Below are positions 22,401-33,700 of a DNA stretch of 64,000 bases, piece by piece. The position numbers and the translations under genes were made by a program. The notes beneath the pieces are model-generated. The model searched no databases, was not told the DNA's origin, and saw only the letters and a program-made list of their open reading frames with translations. The number at the start of each line of letters is the position of its first letter. Position 1 is the stretch's first letter. The stretch is from Sporopachydermia quercuum (lineage: Eukaryota; Ascomycota; Sporopachydermiomycetes; Sporopachydermiales; Sporopachydermiaceae). The stretch lies in the NCBI GenBank assembly GCA_001599295.1, contig BCGN01000007.1:74433-138432 (forward strand), given 5' to 3'.

Positions 22401-23246
22401 AACGTTAATTAATGTTATGAACCTAAAAGAGCGATTGATGATATAAAATATTGAGCTATTAGAGTGTATGCTTTTCAGAACCACATCTTTCTCAAACAGA
22501 AAAGAGACAGTAGATGAAAGCACCTCAAATTAAGAAAATAACTAGAAATTATTTCTGAATTCTATTATAGATAGATGGATACTGATCCTAGAGATTAAAC
22601 CTTCGAGTCACAGTGCCTTCAGAGATGCGACAAATATTTCACACGATAAAAAATCCTAAACTGAAATCAGTAAACTAGCTTAGTTTCAAACGTTAATCTT
22701 ATTCACTATTACGAGTACAAACATATTAATTGGATTTGAACATCTCATCAAATATAAAATGTTTCCATCATATCAATTAATTTTTCTCTTTTTCTTTTTC
22801 GTCTACTTTTTTCTTGTCTATAAAAGTTATTATATTCAATAACAAGAGTGATTCTCTCAGGAAGTTCTTCCAAACATCAGGAACAAGGATCGAATTTATG
22901 ACTGTAAATAAGTTTTGTAAGCTATTGATTGCCTAGCTTGCCAGAAATAATTACCACGATTATGAATACACGATAGATAAGAAAATATTGGTGATTTTGA
23001 ATTTCTATTGGAGTATTTGATAGCAGCAAGATTTATTAAGCTAGATATAGTTTGTCAATTGATGTTTTATCTGTTGGAAGGAAAGTAAAGATTTCAGAGT
23101 GATAATTGGTCTTTGGAGTACAGGCGACATTAAGCCTTGAAGTTTGATACTATTATAGCGATAAGTTAAGGGGGCATTATCTTGAATACTAGACCAGAAA
23201 TATCTCAAGGTTGGTCAGTTAAGGTCAATTTAGCAACATAACAATA
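19488..23246. other. Largest gap in the window, no gene recognised
   Basis: 3.76 kb between the DUG2 start (-) and the short MGA2-like gene (+), so both promoters lie here. It is uniformly AT-rich. The longest frames (19624-19855 on minus, 21648-21830 on plus, a 36-codon frame at 21079) show no family motif. A small direct repeat (CAGTTAAT twice) lies near 21702. I see no transposon remnant, tRNA or known ncRNA. An unrecognised non-coding RNA, a long regulatory region or a decayed gene are all possible. Confidence 0.4.
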
Positions 23247-24665
23247 ATGGATTTAGGAAATAGTCAGGAATTTGTTTCAGTACTTTGCAATCCATCTGAA
23301 GTAGAAGAATATATACCATATTCCCTACGATTAAGCAAAATTCATCTGACATCAACTTGGAATCCATTTAGCGATTTACCATACGAGCAAATGAGTTTAA
23401 CAGAATCATACCCTTCACCGAGTTCATCGAAATCATCCATATCTTCAGAGTCATCTACATCAATATACTCCAACAATAACCTTTATGAAGCTGGCGAGTA
23501 NCAGCATCAGTCATCCAAAAAGCTTTCCACACNAGGCTCTTCACCAAGATTCCAATGTCAATATATTCATGAGGATGAGGAGGGCTATAAATTTCTCATG
23601 TTCTCAGATTCAGAGATTTTGTCGTCTACTTCAACAAACTCAATCGAAGCTACAAGAGATGAGATAATTGAATTCCGACCTGGAACCTCTTCAGAGAAAG
23701 AGCTAGAAGCAAAATCCTCTAGGCAAAAGAAAGGAAGGTTGACTAATTTCAAAAAGAAACCAACAGTGAACAAACCCCAAGTCTTGACCAGTGAGGAAGA
23801 AACAATTACGGTTAAGCTTGAAGCACCCTTGTTGAATTTTAGTTTGCCAGATGCTGGTTTTTTCACAACTAAGAACCAGTTTATATTTGGATTCCAGAAT
23901 CCAAAAAGTAATGATATAAGATTGAAAACTTATAATCTACATAATTTTACAAATATGTCGTGCTTAGAAGAAAAAATTGATATTAATCAAAAGATATTGA
24001 AAAATTCTCCGAAGCTTCAAATAACTGGAATTCCATCAAAAACGAGAGTGGAAACCCTATTCACTATGAATGTTATGATTCCTTCTACTGTGCAAATGGA
24101 GGGAGCAACTCTACTGAAAATACCAAGAGAGGGTTTAACAAAACCAAAATTACAATTGACTAGTCAGTTTCTCCCTTCGGAGATTCATCGTGACAATGAA
24201 AATTTTATTTCACCTCCTGGACTTCTTTCAATGTATGCACAAGTCATTTCTATGAAAACCAATAAACCTGTTCACATGTGCTACTTATGTCTAAGACGAG
24301 AAAAGCGCCGGTTCGAAAGAAAAAAATCGTTACTTCCTGAAGACAAATTTTTCTGGTCTGAAGCTACTAATACATCTTCCAATTCTCATTGCCGCAATTT
24401 CTCTTCTAAGCCTGCTCTTCTATTCAATGCCCCCGAAATAATAGAAATTCAAAAATCGAGAACAGAATCACATTTTTTCTCATTGGCTTGTAGAATTGCT
24501 TGTTACTGTAAACATCATCAAGAGAAAAGCGGATACAAGCTTCTAATGGTTCTGAAACAAAAAGGTAAAATAATTGCATCTTTTGAATCAGACCCGATAC
24601 AAGTAACAGATGATCATAAGTCATATGCCTTCAAAGCTTCAGTTAAAAGAAGAACTAAAAGATAA
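23247..24665 (+). CDS. Short soluble MGA2/SPT23-family paralogue
   Basis: A single exon of 472 residues. Residues about 255-465 match the N-terminal domain of the full-length MGA2/SPT23 protein encoded at 58545-62372: KLQITGIPSKTRVET against KLSVLDVPLRSRVET; MCYLCLRREKRRFERKK against ICPRCVKREQKRASRKK; ALLFNAPEI against AIIFNCKEV; IACYCKHH against LVCYCRH. The shared Cys/His pattern (CxxC, later CYCxH) suggests a metal site. The frame then stops: there is no IPT domain, no ankyrin repeats and no membrane helix, and none follow in the 408 bp downstream. The C-terminus is basic (KRRTKR), a possible nuclear signal. The N-terminal 220 residues are Ser/Glu-rich and probably disordered. It would not need proteasomal release from membranes. 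Function is unknown; transcription factor or competitor is inference. Confidence 0.83.
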   Translation: MDLGNSQEFVSVLCNPSEVEEYIPYSLRLSKIHLTSTWNPFSDLPYEQMSLTESYPSPSSSKSSISSESSTSIYSNNNLYEAGEXQHQSSKKLSTXGSSPRFQCQYIHEDEEGYKFLMFSDSEILSSTSTNSIEATRDEIIEFRPGTSSEKELEAKSSRQKKGRLTNFKKKPTVNKPQVLTSEEETITVKLEAPLLNFSLPDAGFFTTKNQFIFGFQNPKSNDIRLKTYNLHNFTNMSCLEEKIDINQKILKNSPKLQITGIPSKTRVETLFTMNVMIPSTVQMEGATLLKIPREGLTKPKLQLTSQFLPSEIHRDNENFISPPGLLSMYAQVISMKTNKPVHMCYLCLRREKRRFERKKSLLPEDKFFWSEATNTSSNSHCRNFSSKPALLFNAPEIIEIQKSRTESHFFSLACRIACYCKHHQEKSGYKLLMVLKQKGKIIASFESDPIQVTDDHKSYAFKASVKRRTKR

Positions 24666-25073
24666 TTAATAACATCACGGCAACACGAAGTTTACGTCTT
24701 TCAGGCAAAACGTTCAAGACAAGAATTATCAAACTTCCAGCTCAATATCATATACTTTGATCACTATTGAATCACCCTTGATTTGCTAAATAATTATATT
24801 GATTTTATGTCAAATTCATCTGTTCACAGTCTGTTAATTTTCTTGTTTCACATCAAGCTCTATCTAATGTCTATAATTTTACACGCTTCCGCAAATCAAT
24901 GTGTAGTATATTTTTTTCTCATAGACGTTGAATCTTTGTTCCTGACAAACCATGCTAGAGATTATGCGACTATACAACTTTTCCATGTGTTCCAACACAC
25001 AATTAATACTTATTAATAGTTTTTAATACATTACTCATGCGATAATGTGCACCTTCTCAGAATCCAATTCATG
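24666..25073. other. Convergent 3' spacer, short MGA2-like/BUD16
   Basis: A 408-bp gap between convergent genes. No trace of IPT or ankyrin sequence continues from the short MGA2-like frame. No other gene is seen. Confidence 0.5.
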
Positions 25074-25931
25074 TTATAGCTTTCCCCGACTATTCATAGT
25101 AATACATCCATTACCGCTATATACATCACGGCATTCTACGATCTTCAATTCTGCATCTTTCATTCCAAAATCTCCCATAACTGCTGTTCCTTCTGTTTTC
25201 TTCAGCACTTCACGTACCACCCATAACGCTTCTCCGACTCCTCCAATAAAACCAGTAAAATTTTTCTTTTCCCACACTCTATCGACACATATGGCAGCAA
25301 ATAGATCACCAGTGCCTGTAAAATACCCTTCTAATTTTCCAACATCCCATAATGCAAATTCTCCCAAAAATGATGCTATAACTCCAACTCCTTGTATCCC
25401 TCCTAATCCTTCTAACGTGGTTATCACCACCCGCTCAATGCCTTTACTGTGGAATTCCCGTAAACCATTCTTCACTTCATCTAGGCTTCTCATCTGATGT
25501 TGCAACAACAGTTCTGCTTCGAACTGATTAGGTAGCAAGAGCTGAACACCTGATATCAGCTGCCTATATATGGGAACCACATCTTCATCAACGTACATAA
25601 CACCTCCGTCGCCCATTACTGGGTCTAATGCCCAAAATGCCTTACTACCTTTTATAGCTTTTTCTACTACCACTAACTCATCAGCGTTGGGAACGTATCC
25701 TGTGAGAATTACTTCATAGCTAGTGATCTGATGAACACTTTTCAGTAATGACTCTAATGTCTCTGGTGATGTTTTCGTACCAGAAAATGCTCCATATCCT
25801 GTATGATTGGAATACTGTACCGTATGAATTGTATCAACGTCCCAGTCCAAACATTGTAGAGGAAATGTGGCTGCCTTTGCTCCCACATAGCCGTGAACTA
25901 CATGTGACTCTATCAGTAGAATATGTTTCAT
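25074..25931 (-). CDS. BUD16: Pyridoxal kinase (Bud16 family)
   Basis: Phosphorylates pyridoxal and related B6 vitamers with ATP (EC 2.7.1.35), giving pyridoxal phosphate in the cytosol. The 285 residues are typical of the PdxK/PdxY ribokinase-fold family. The N-terminus ILLIESHVVHGYVGAKAA is the substrate-binding strand-loop. LDPVMGDGG (102-110) and FTGTGDLFAA (204-213, catalytic Asp209) are the family signatures. The ATG at 25931 starts directly at the first strand, as usual. It diverges from SEC39. The S. cerevisiae gene was named from a budding-pattern screen; the enzymatic assignment rests on the family. Confidence 0.94.
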   Translation of the reverse strand: MKHILLIESHVVHGYVGAKAATFPLQCLDWDVDTIHTVQYSNHTGYGAFSGTKTSPETLESLLKSVHQITSYEVILTGYVPNADELVVVEKAIKGSKAFWALDPVMGDGGVMYVDEDVVPIYRQLISGVQLLLPNQFEAELLLQHQMRSLDEVKNGLREFHSKGIERVVITTLEGLGGIQGVGVIASFLGEFALWDVGKLEGYFTGTGDLFAAICVDRVWEKKNFTGFIGGVGEALWVVREVLKKTEGTAVMGDFGMKDAELKIVECRDVYSGNGCITMNSRGKL

Positions 25932-26847
25932 TCTTTAGTTGAATTTGAGTCCACTGACTTATCACTTTAGCATTCTATTCCAATATCAATTGAGATAGAG
26001 AAATAGAGAACAGTGATGTCTATTTCAAATTAGGAAACAGACAAATGGCTGAAATGTGAGCAATAACAATNTAGTTTGATGCAACTGATAATTATTGATT
26101 TTGAAACCCTCACTTCATGTGAAAATTCTGGCAGTCTGAGTCAATTATTTCGGACAGATGAGATAATATTGTCCGAAATTCTCATGAGTTATCTTCCCTT
26201 CGGATATACCGGACAATTGAAGTCGATAGCAATGAAGAATGGTAAAACTATGAAGCGGGTTATGATGAGATATTATTACTTTTTGTTGACAAGTAAAGAA
26301 AATTAAAAGAATGTAAGAGATTGGAACAATTGTAAGAATGCATCATTTGCGATTTAAGTGCGAGAAGCCTTTCGTTTTCTCATCGCAGCTTAAAGAGTAT
26401 GCTAGTATTGTTTCGAGGACCTTCCAGACGAAAAACTTGTAATAAAACAGTTGACATGATTTAATAACAGGAATTTTTGATTAGTTAGTTATGGTTTTCT
26501 AGATTTCTCTTAGCGTTTGGTTAAATCGCACTTGCTGATATCGATGATGTTGTTTCTTGACTAGATAAGACACGTTTAATGTTTATCTAGATTACGGAAA
26601 TAATAATAATTCCTCAAGGTATAGTCTCCGAATTAGCAATACCTTACCTCTTCACAATTGATACTTATTATCATCGTCATCATCATCAGCTTTCAGTTTC
26701 TTCATCAGATTACTATTGGAATCTTCATGATCTTTTGATCTTTCTTATATCTCATCCTTAATTGTTTGTTTGTATTTAGGATAGTAGTATACGATAAAAG
26801 TGTCAGTGAATTCTAGGAGATATATTCAAGATTATCTACATCTCATC
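25932..26847. promoter_or_regulatory. Divergent promoter region, BUD16/SEC39
   Basis: A 916-bp region. It contains an inverted repeat with 10-bp arms, ATTTCGGACA at 26147-26156 and its complement at 26170-26179, separated by 13 nt. This places CGG and CCG triplets in inverted orientation, the kind of half-sites zinc-cluster regulators bind. The weak frame 26076-26306 spans this repeat and is not taken as a gene. Confidence 0.4.
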
Positions 26848-29800
26848 ATGGTAGACTCGCACCAACCTGCTGTTGCATCGTCACCATCTCCTTCACCATT
26901 ACCACAGTCTAATACTAGGCTCGATGAGCTTTTATTATTGCAGTTTGCTCAATCAGCATGCAGGGGCGATTTTGGAACCATCTATAATCTTCTCGACAAT
27001 CATTCCAATGTCTTCTCAAGTCATATATTAGGAAAATCATCCTTTCTCACTCTACTACTTGCATTTACGCCAAAGCTCATCGACGGAAGTGAATTCAAAC
27101 CTATTATTGAATTCGTATTAAACAAATATGAGAAGGAGAACTCAGCTGGGTTTAAAGAGGCTTTTAATCCAGAATCTGACGGTTTTGCTATCTCCAAAAC
27201 AGCATCACTACTTTCAAATCTCAACTTGGATACTTCTTCGGAAGTAAGTGCTGTATTGCGTGAAGTTTGCCTTAATGCGAACAGCTTAACAGCTCCTTTG
27301 GACTGGAATCCTTTAGCTAGCTTAACTCTTGATCAACTGGTTGAATCGTGGATAAAATCTCGTTGTCATCAAATTCCTTTGCCCGTAATTGCATCCACCA
27401 TTAAACTAGCCCATAAGCCGGTTCTTGACTATCTATTTCATTGGTATCAAGGCTTAGTTCTCCCTTTACAGTCAATTTCTCCCCAAGAGAAACCTGTTTC
27501 TCTCATAACATTCCAGTCATTATCACCACAAGATGTGTTCTCATTACTATCACTAGAATCAATTTCCACTCAAGAGAATATCCCTAAAGTGCTTGAAACC
27601 GTNCTTCCATATATTGAATATACTGATAGCTGGATTCAGTTTTGGTTGTGGCTCACAAATTATGCAATTACAAATTCGCAATCTCCGGAGATTGCCGAAT
27701 CGATCACAATACTAATCAACCAATGTGATAAATACGTAAACCATATTTTTGAAAGCAAACCACAAACACGAGAACAAATGATTAGCGTGTTTCTCGCGTC
27801 TTTATTATTCATCACTGGTTTTACTTCCTCACGGTCTATTGCTTTCTCACGTAAAGCTTTGCTGCAGCTAGAGAAAATCCCCATGGAAGAGTCTAATCCT
27901 TTCACTGTGGAAGGCCAATTAGAATGTGTCAGCAGTTTCTCTTCGATTGCTGATAAGGTGGACAGCATTACTGTTGATGATATCAAACAGTTATTGCAAT
28001 CACCAATAACATATCCCTCTAAAGCTACTATTCGATTATACTCATCTATTCAAGAGTCAATTAGCCTTTTGTATCAAGTGTCACCAAATGGCATTAATGC
28101 TGATAATAGTTCTATTGGTTCGAATAATTCCAGTGTTGATATAAATGTATCGACCACTAGTATATTCAACCTGCTAAGGCTGAGAGTTTGTTCTACAGCT
28201 GAAGAACAAAAACAGTTTTTTTATTACTATTTGCTAGGAACGAAGCTTCCTCTAAATACCGAATTAAATGATTTGAATCAGCATCAGTTGGAAGTGAGAA
28301 GAACTGAAGAAGAATGGAGAGTTTACATTATATCCATTCGGTGGATTAAAGACAATTCTCAGATATTTGAGAAGCTTGACAGTTTGTTTTTAGAAGAAGA
28401 AGTTTTATTGTGTTTATTGCGGTCAAATGGTAAGTTGAGTTTGCTTTATTGGTGTTTGAGGACTTGCATGAATACAGTGGACGGATGAGTAAAAAGTTTG
28501 TTTGTTTCTATGAATTCTCATGAATTTTGCACTGTTTTCTGGGTATTGTTTACATAGTGGATACTTAATGGAACGTCTACGAACTTCTAAACTATTTTAG
28601 ATTTGCTAGTTATTATCACCCAGAATGGTTTTGCTGAAATTTTCGATATAACAAGATAGCTAGAGAAATAGCACAACAATAATCACAGAGACTGCTGCAG
28701 AAGCAACTACATGAATTATTATAACAATTGGTATTCATTGCCGTTTGTCTCCATTATCTGACTATTCTCTCCTACCCACCCCGACTATCCTATCATTGCT
28801 AACATCATCTAGAATTCCAACTGGTAAAATCTTTTTACCTTACGCCAACTGTATCTTCTCACAAAATACCAAATCTACTATCAACAATCCTATCAACGTT
28901 CTGGTCGAATGTTCGTTCTGCTTCTAATGTAAACAGATCCATTGGCCACATGAAAAGTGCTGCTGATTGCTTGTCATTGCTAACACCATTGATTCAACAA
29001 CAACAAGGACAGCAAAAGACCGAAAATAAAAACAGATCATTTGTAATTCCTATTGATATTACTGCAGCTGAAAACATAGAGAAAGCCCAGTCATTTTTGA
29101 ATGCCTGTGATGAATTGTGTAAATATTCATTGTCATTCACCCAGGGAGTACCAGCTAAGCCAGTGGAAATACTCACTCAAGCAGAAATGAATGTATTAAA
29201 AGTATTGGAGATGTTGATGGAGCAGAATCACGGTGCATATTTACAGCTGGATCGTTTGGAAAGTATTGCTGTTTGTTTGATGAAAGCAATTGGTGATAGT
29301 AAGGAAACTGTTGACAAGTATAGTATTGGTGATAATGATGGTAGAACTCCTATTGCTGCTAAGTTAACGGCAATGTGTATTGAAACATCTCTTGCAAATG
29401 ACGATTTCAATACAGCTTTCAACTATGCAGTTCTTAATCCTGGTTTACTATCTTCTTCCAGTCAAACCGTCTCATCCTTATGGCTTACGTTCTATCAAAT
29501 GACAAAATTCTTCTCTGTTCAATGGGACGATGAAAATGGCTGTCCTATTGATGTTTTGGAGAAGAAACTAATAGTATTAACTAAATGTATGAGCAAATGC
29601 CACGATAGATACATTCCTACGTTGCTAGAACAGTGGGCCCGTCTGAGCAGTCAATACAATGAGAGGGTAACTGCTGAAAGCAGTGGTACCAGTGCCAATA
29701 ATATGAATATCACTGCCAGTAGTAGTAGGAACAGCTTTGGCTATATCAATAGTAATAATCATGGCAATGGCAAGGGTAATCCTGAGTTGCGATTTGAATC

Positions 29801-29942
29801 AAGGCTTTCTAGAGCCTTACAGTCATCAGCAGCTACTATTATGAATTCACAGCAAAGAGTCCCTGGTGTTTCTGCTGATCAAATATCTAATATGCTTGTT
29901 TCTGGTCTAGGATGGGCTATTGGAGCTAATAATAGACACTAA
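26848..29942 (+). CDS. SEC39: Sec39/Dsl3, Dsl1 tethering complex subunit, two exons
   Basis: A subunit of the Dsl1 (NRZ) tether that captures COPI vesicles at the ER with Dsl1, Tip20 and the ER SNAREs. Exons 26848-28429 and 28813-29942 join in frame to 903 residues. The 383-nt intron has donor GTAAGT and a GCTAAC branch 9 nt before the acceptor. Across the junction the reading becomes LLRSN-EFQLVKSFYL, then FWSNVRSASNVNRSIGHMKSAADCLSLL, which is the Sec39-domain signature; reading through without splicing stops after about 20 codons. The N-terminal domain is alpha-helical (YIEYTDSWIQFWLWL near 252-266). The C-terminal 60 residues are Ser/Asn/Gly-rich. The frame is open to a GTG at 26800, but the ATG at 26848 (MVDSHQP) is preferred. 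Confidence 0.9.
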
Positions 29943-30741
29943 ATCACTAGGAACTAGTATTGATGCTGAAGGAAATATGTAACATGTACGGGTATACTGA
30001 GTACTTAACAATGGTAAGCGAATGGTAGATTTACTTATTTACCTAACTTAAACTATAGGGTACTTAATATAGAAGGAATGAAAAGAGAGTATGACGTAGA
30101 TTCCCATAATATCACATCTGCAGAAATCCGTGGACTGAATTGAATGAACATGAAAATAAATAGAGCTTGGAAATTTATACGGCAATGATTGAAATTCTCG
30201 ACACTAATATTAGCAGTGACTAATGATACAACTACTCTATCATCAACTGCTCTTACAGTATCAGTAACAAATAAAACAATAATAAATAATAATGAAGAAC
30301 TATTCATTATCATCACTATTGCTACTAATAATGATCATATGAACTTCATGATGTTTATGACTGTTTGTAGTCCATCATTTTTTAGGATATTTTATAGTTT
30401 CTTGATATTTTATCAAAAAAAAAAAAAAAAAAAATTAAATGAATAAAAAATATGAAAATTTATGAATCAAAGTAGAAGTAGTATAATTCTATGGTTTTAT
30501 TGTTATTGGTAATATATTAAGGTTCCTTTCACAATATTACAACTATAATGCAGATCACCATAATAATATCCTTCTCATAGTAATCTTCATATAATATACC
30601 TTTTATTTAGTATATCTTTAATCATTGACAGCTGTCTTAGTTATTTACATCATAAGTGTTTATACATAACAAATGAACCATTCAGTATCACTTCCTATTC
30701 TTTCACTTTTTATGGCTTTTTTCTTGCCTTTCTCCTTCCTC
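29943..30741. other. Convergent 3' spacer, SEC39/PIF1
   Basis: An 799-bp, very AT-rich gap between convergent genes. It includes a run of 20 adenines at 30415-30434. No gene is seen; the weak frames here read through the A run. Confidence 0.5.
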
Positions 30742-33700
30742 TTACTCATTTGCTGCTTCATACAATTCTTTATCAAAGTCATCTGACCATTCCATTGAAA
30801 AATCCTCATGATTGTTTGTTGAATCTAACAGCAAAAGAGAATTTAATTCTTCATTGTCAATATTATTAGCATTACTATTCGTACTAACACTACTTGCGAT
30901 TCTATCATGAGAGGATTTGCAGTTAACGATGTTTGATGAGAAATCTGAAGCAACACCGATGGGACGATCCATTGCAAGAGTGTTTCTTCTGCTGGTGATG
31001 GCATCGGCAATAACTGCAGGATTGTTCGTGCTTTCAGCAGTTGCGATAGAATGAAAACTATGTTTTTTGTCAATTGTAATAGTAGTAGTAGTAGCAGTAA
31101 TAGTGCCCGTATTGCTAGCAAGGTTGATACTGTTACAGCTCCTGCTACTGCTACTAGAAGAGACATTCATAGGTGGATTATTACCAATAAAACTATTCCC
31201 ATTAACATTCTTCTTAACGGCCTCCTTAATATTTTCCTTATTAGTACTATTATAAGTACCACCAGTTCCCTTATAACTCAAATCATTGTTCCAAGCATTC
31301 GCAACACTATTTTTATACCCTTTAAATGCTGGATCATCATCATGACTGCTATTAGAAGCATTTACCTTTCTATTTTGGTGGAATTTCGATTTCATCTCGT
31401 CGCTTTTCACTGATGGTTGTCTATTCAGTCTTGGAGGTTCCACGTTTCCTAATGTCACCTGCCTTAACACTGGTTTTACAGTAGTAGCATCGGCATTATT
31501 AGTGTTATCACCATTACCATCGCCTCTTTCCACTTCAGCACGGTCACTTTTAACTTCAATTATTTCATCTTCTGCTTCATCTTTTCCTTCTTGTTCATCT
31601 TCGCCAGCTATCTTTTTATAGAACTTCATTACCTTCTCGTCAGCCCTCACTTTACTAGGATGAAAATTCAAGACTTGTAAACCTGACCGGCTAACAGCTC
31701 GACTCAAGGCAACATAGGCTTGCCCTTTCTCAAAAATCCTCTGTAAATTAACCCGCACTTTTGGTAACGTTTGACCTTGCGATTTATGAATAGATAGTGC
31801 CCATGAAAGCACTAAAGGGATCTGGTTTCTAGATACTAACGTTTTACCGAATTGATCATCAATGCTCCAATCTTCTCTGAAAACAAGAACATCCCTTGTT
31901 GTTTTATCTGGTAGGTTGAATCTTACATACGGCAACAGTTCTGATTTTGGTTCCTGATTGATAGCTTTGATAAGAGCTTCTTTCCTTTTCCAGTTAATGT
32001 TGTTTATAGATGAAGATAACTTCTTTGGATCAGAAGGAATATTAAAAATATCATCAGGGTATTTCGAGATGGAACCGCCAGTAGAGTTATTAGTAGAATT
32101 AATAACAGAATTACTAGTATCATTCTTGCTTAATTCCTCTTGTAGATTCAATTCTCCTCTTTTAACTAACCGAAACGTATGGCTATCCATAAATCCTAGC
32201 ACTTTACCCAATGACCCATTAACCAACGTAGAATCAGTATTTTTGATCAACATCACCTGAGTACCGATCTTCAGATTAACCTCCTGAGGCGCCATGAACG
32301 AGGCCAGTAACGAAGTAGCCATTTGGCTATTTAGAACAGAATCGTGCTGATCATTAGCGGTGTAAGCAATAGCCTCACCGGGCAACTGTTTCAGGCGGCG
32401 AAGATTAGCATTCTCTACTTCTTTGCGGGTGGGGAACAGGTCTGTTGGCTCTATATCATCGTCCTGGGCTAAAGGTCTGTTCAGCTCTTTGAACTTCCTG
32501 TGCGTCTCGGGACCTATTTTCCCAAGCCGCATTTCGTTGAGCATGGTGATGAATTCCACGTCTCCTTTCTGCCGGAACACCTTTTTCAACACGTATGTTT
32601 TCTGAATGCATTCTTTCCAAGCTTTTGATTCAAATGTATACTGTTTTGCTGAAGATGAAGCATTGTTTGTCTGTACTGGAGGTAGCTGGAAGTAATCACC
32701 AGAGAGAATCAGTTGGATTCCACCAAATGGTTCTGTTCTATTTCCTGTTAGATTCCGAGCAATGGTATCCAGCTTGTCGAACAAGGCTCCGTCAATCATG
32801 GAGATTTCGTCGATGATAAGCACGGAAGTGCTTCTCCACCGTTTCCGAGCTACATGGTTTTTCTTTATTTTGTCAATAAGCTTTTCTGCAGACTCCTTGC
32901 CGATTCCAATGCCTGCATAAGAATGCAGTGTTGAGCCTCCGATATTGCAAGCTGCAAGTCCAGTGGAGGCCGTAACGGCGATCTGAACCCTGCCGTGTTT
33001 CCTGCGGAGGGCTTGGATCATGGAACGAAGGAGCACAGATTTGCCTGTGCCAGCGCTGCCCGTGAAGAAGATGCTGTATCCTTCTAGGGCGCAGTCTATG
33101 ATTTCCTGTTGCTGGCTACTGAGGAGAATAGGAGGTTCTGTTGAAGTTTCCACAGAATTTGAGGTATCAACCGATGTGCCTGCGCTGGCATTAGCACTGG
33201 TAGTGTACTGTCTTGCTTGGATAGTTGATAGTAGCTCTATGCGAGTTTTTGCTTTGTTTGCTCCTCTGTTTCTTGTTCGCACGCGCTTGGCTATCGGTGA
33301 AGAAAAGGGCTGGAAATCAGAGTCAGAATCATTTTCGCTATGTAAATTAACTGATATATCCTCGACAAGAGTAATACCGGATTGTTCTTTGATGTATTCA
33401 GCACTGATATCAGCATCAGAATTAAAAGATACTGGCGACGTGGTAGAATCTACACTTGAGGAAATGTTGATGGTATGTTTGTGTCGTTGATTTGTATGAG
33501 CATTGATGTTGGGAATAGGTTGGGAAGAAGCTGACGATGAGTTGGGAGTAGAAGGGGCTTTTCTGGGAGCAGGATTAGTATGAATATTGGTACTATTGGT
33601 ATTAGTACTACAATGAGTAGAAACAAACCCAGTGTTGATGATCCTACTGGAAAGTTCCAGTTTTCGTTTTCTCACCATTTCCAAGTGTTGTGATAATGTG

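Noticed and set aside
26076-26306. 76-codon plus-strand ORF
   Set aside because: It starts from ATG but has no family features and spans a promoter inverted repeat between divergent genes.
28430-28500. SEC39 first exon ending as a complete 542-residue protein at 28488
   Set aside because: A good donor at 28430 and a branch/acceptor at 28803-28812 join it in frame to the rest of the Sec39 domain.
30189-30446. 85-codon ORF ending in a lysine run
   Set aside because: The run is the 20-A tract in a convergent 3' spacer; no family features.
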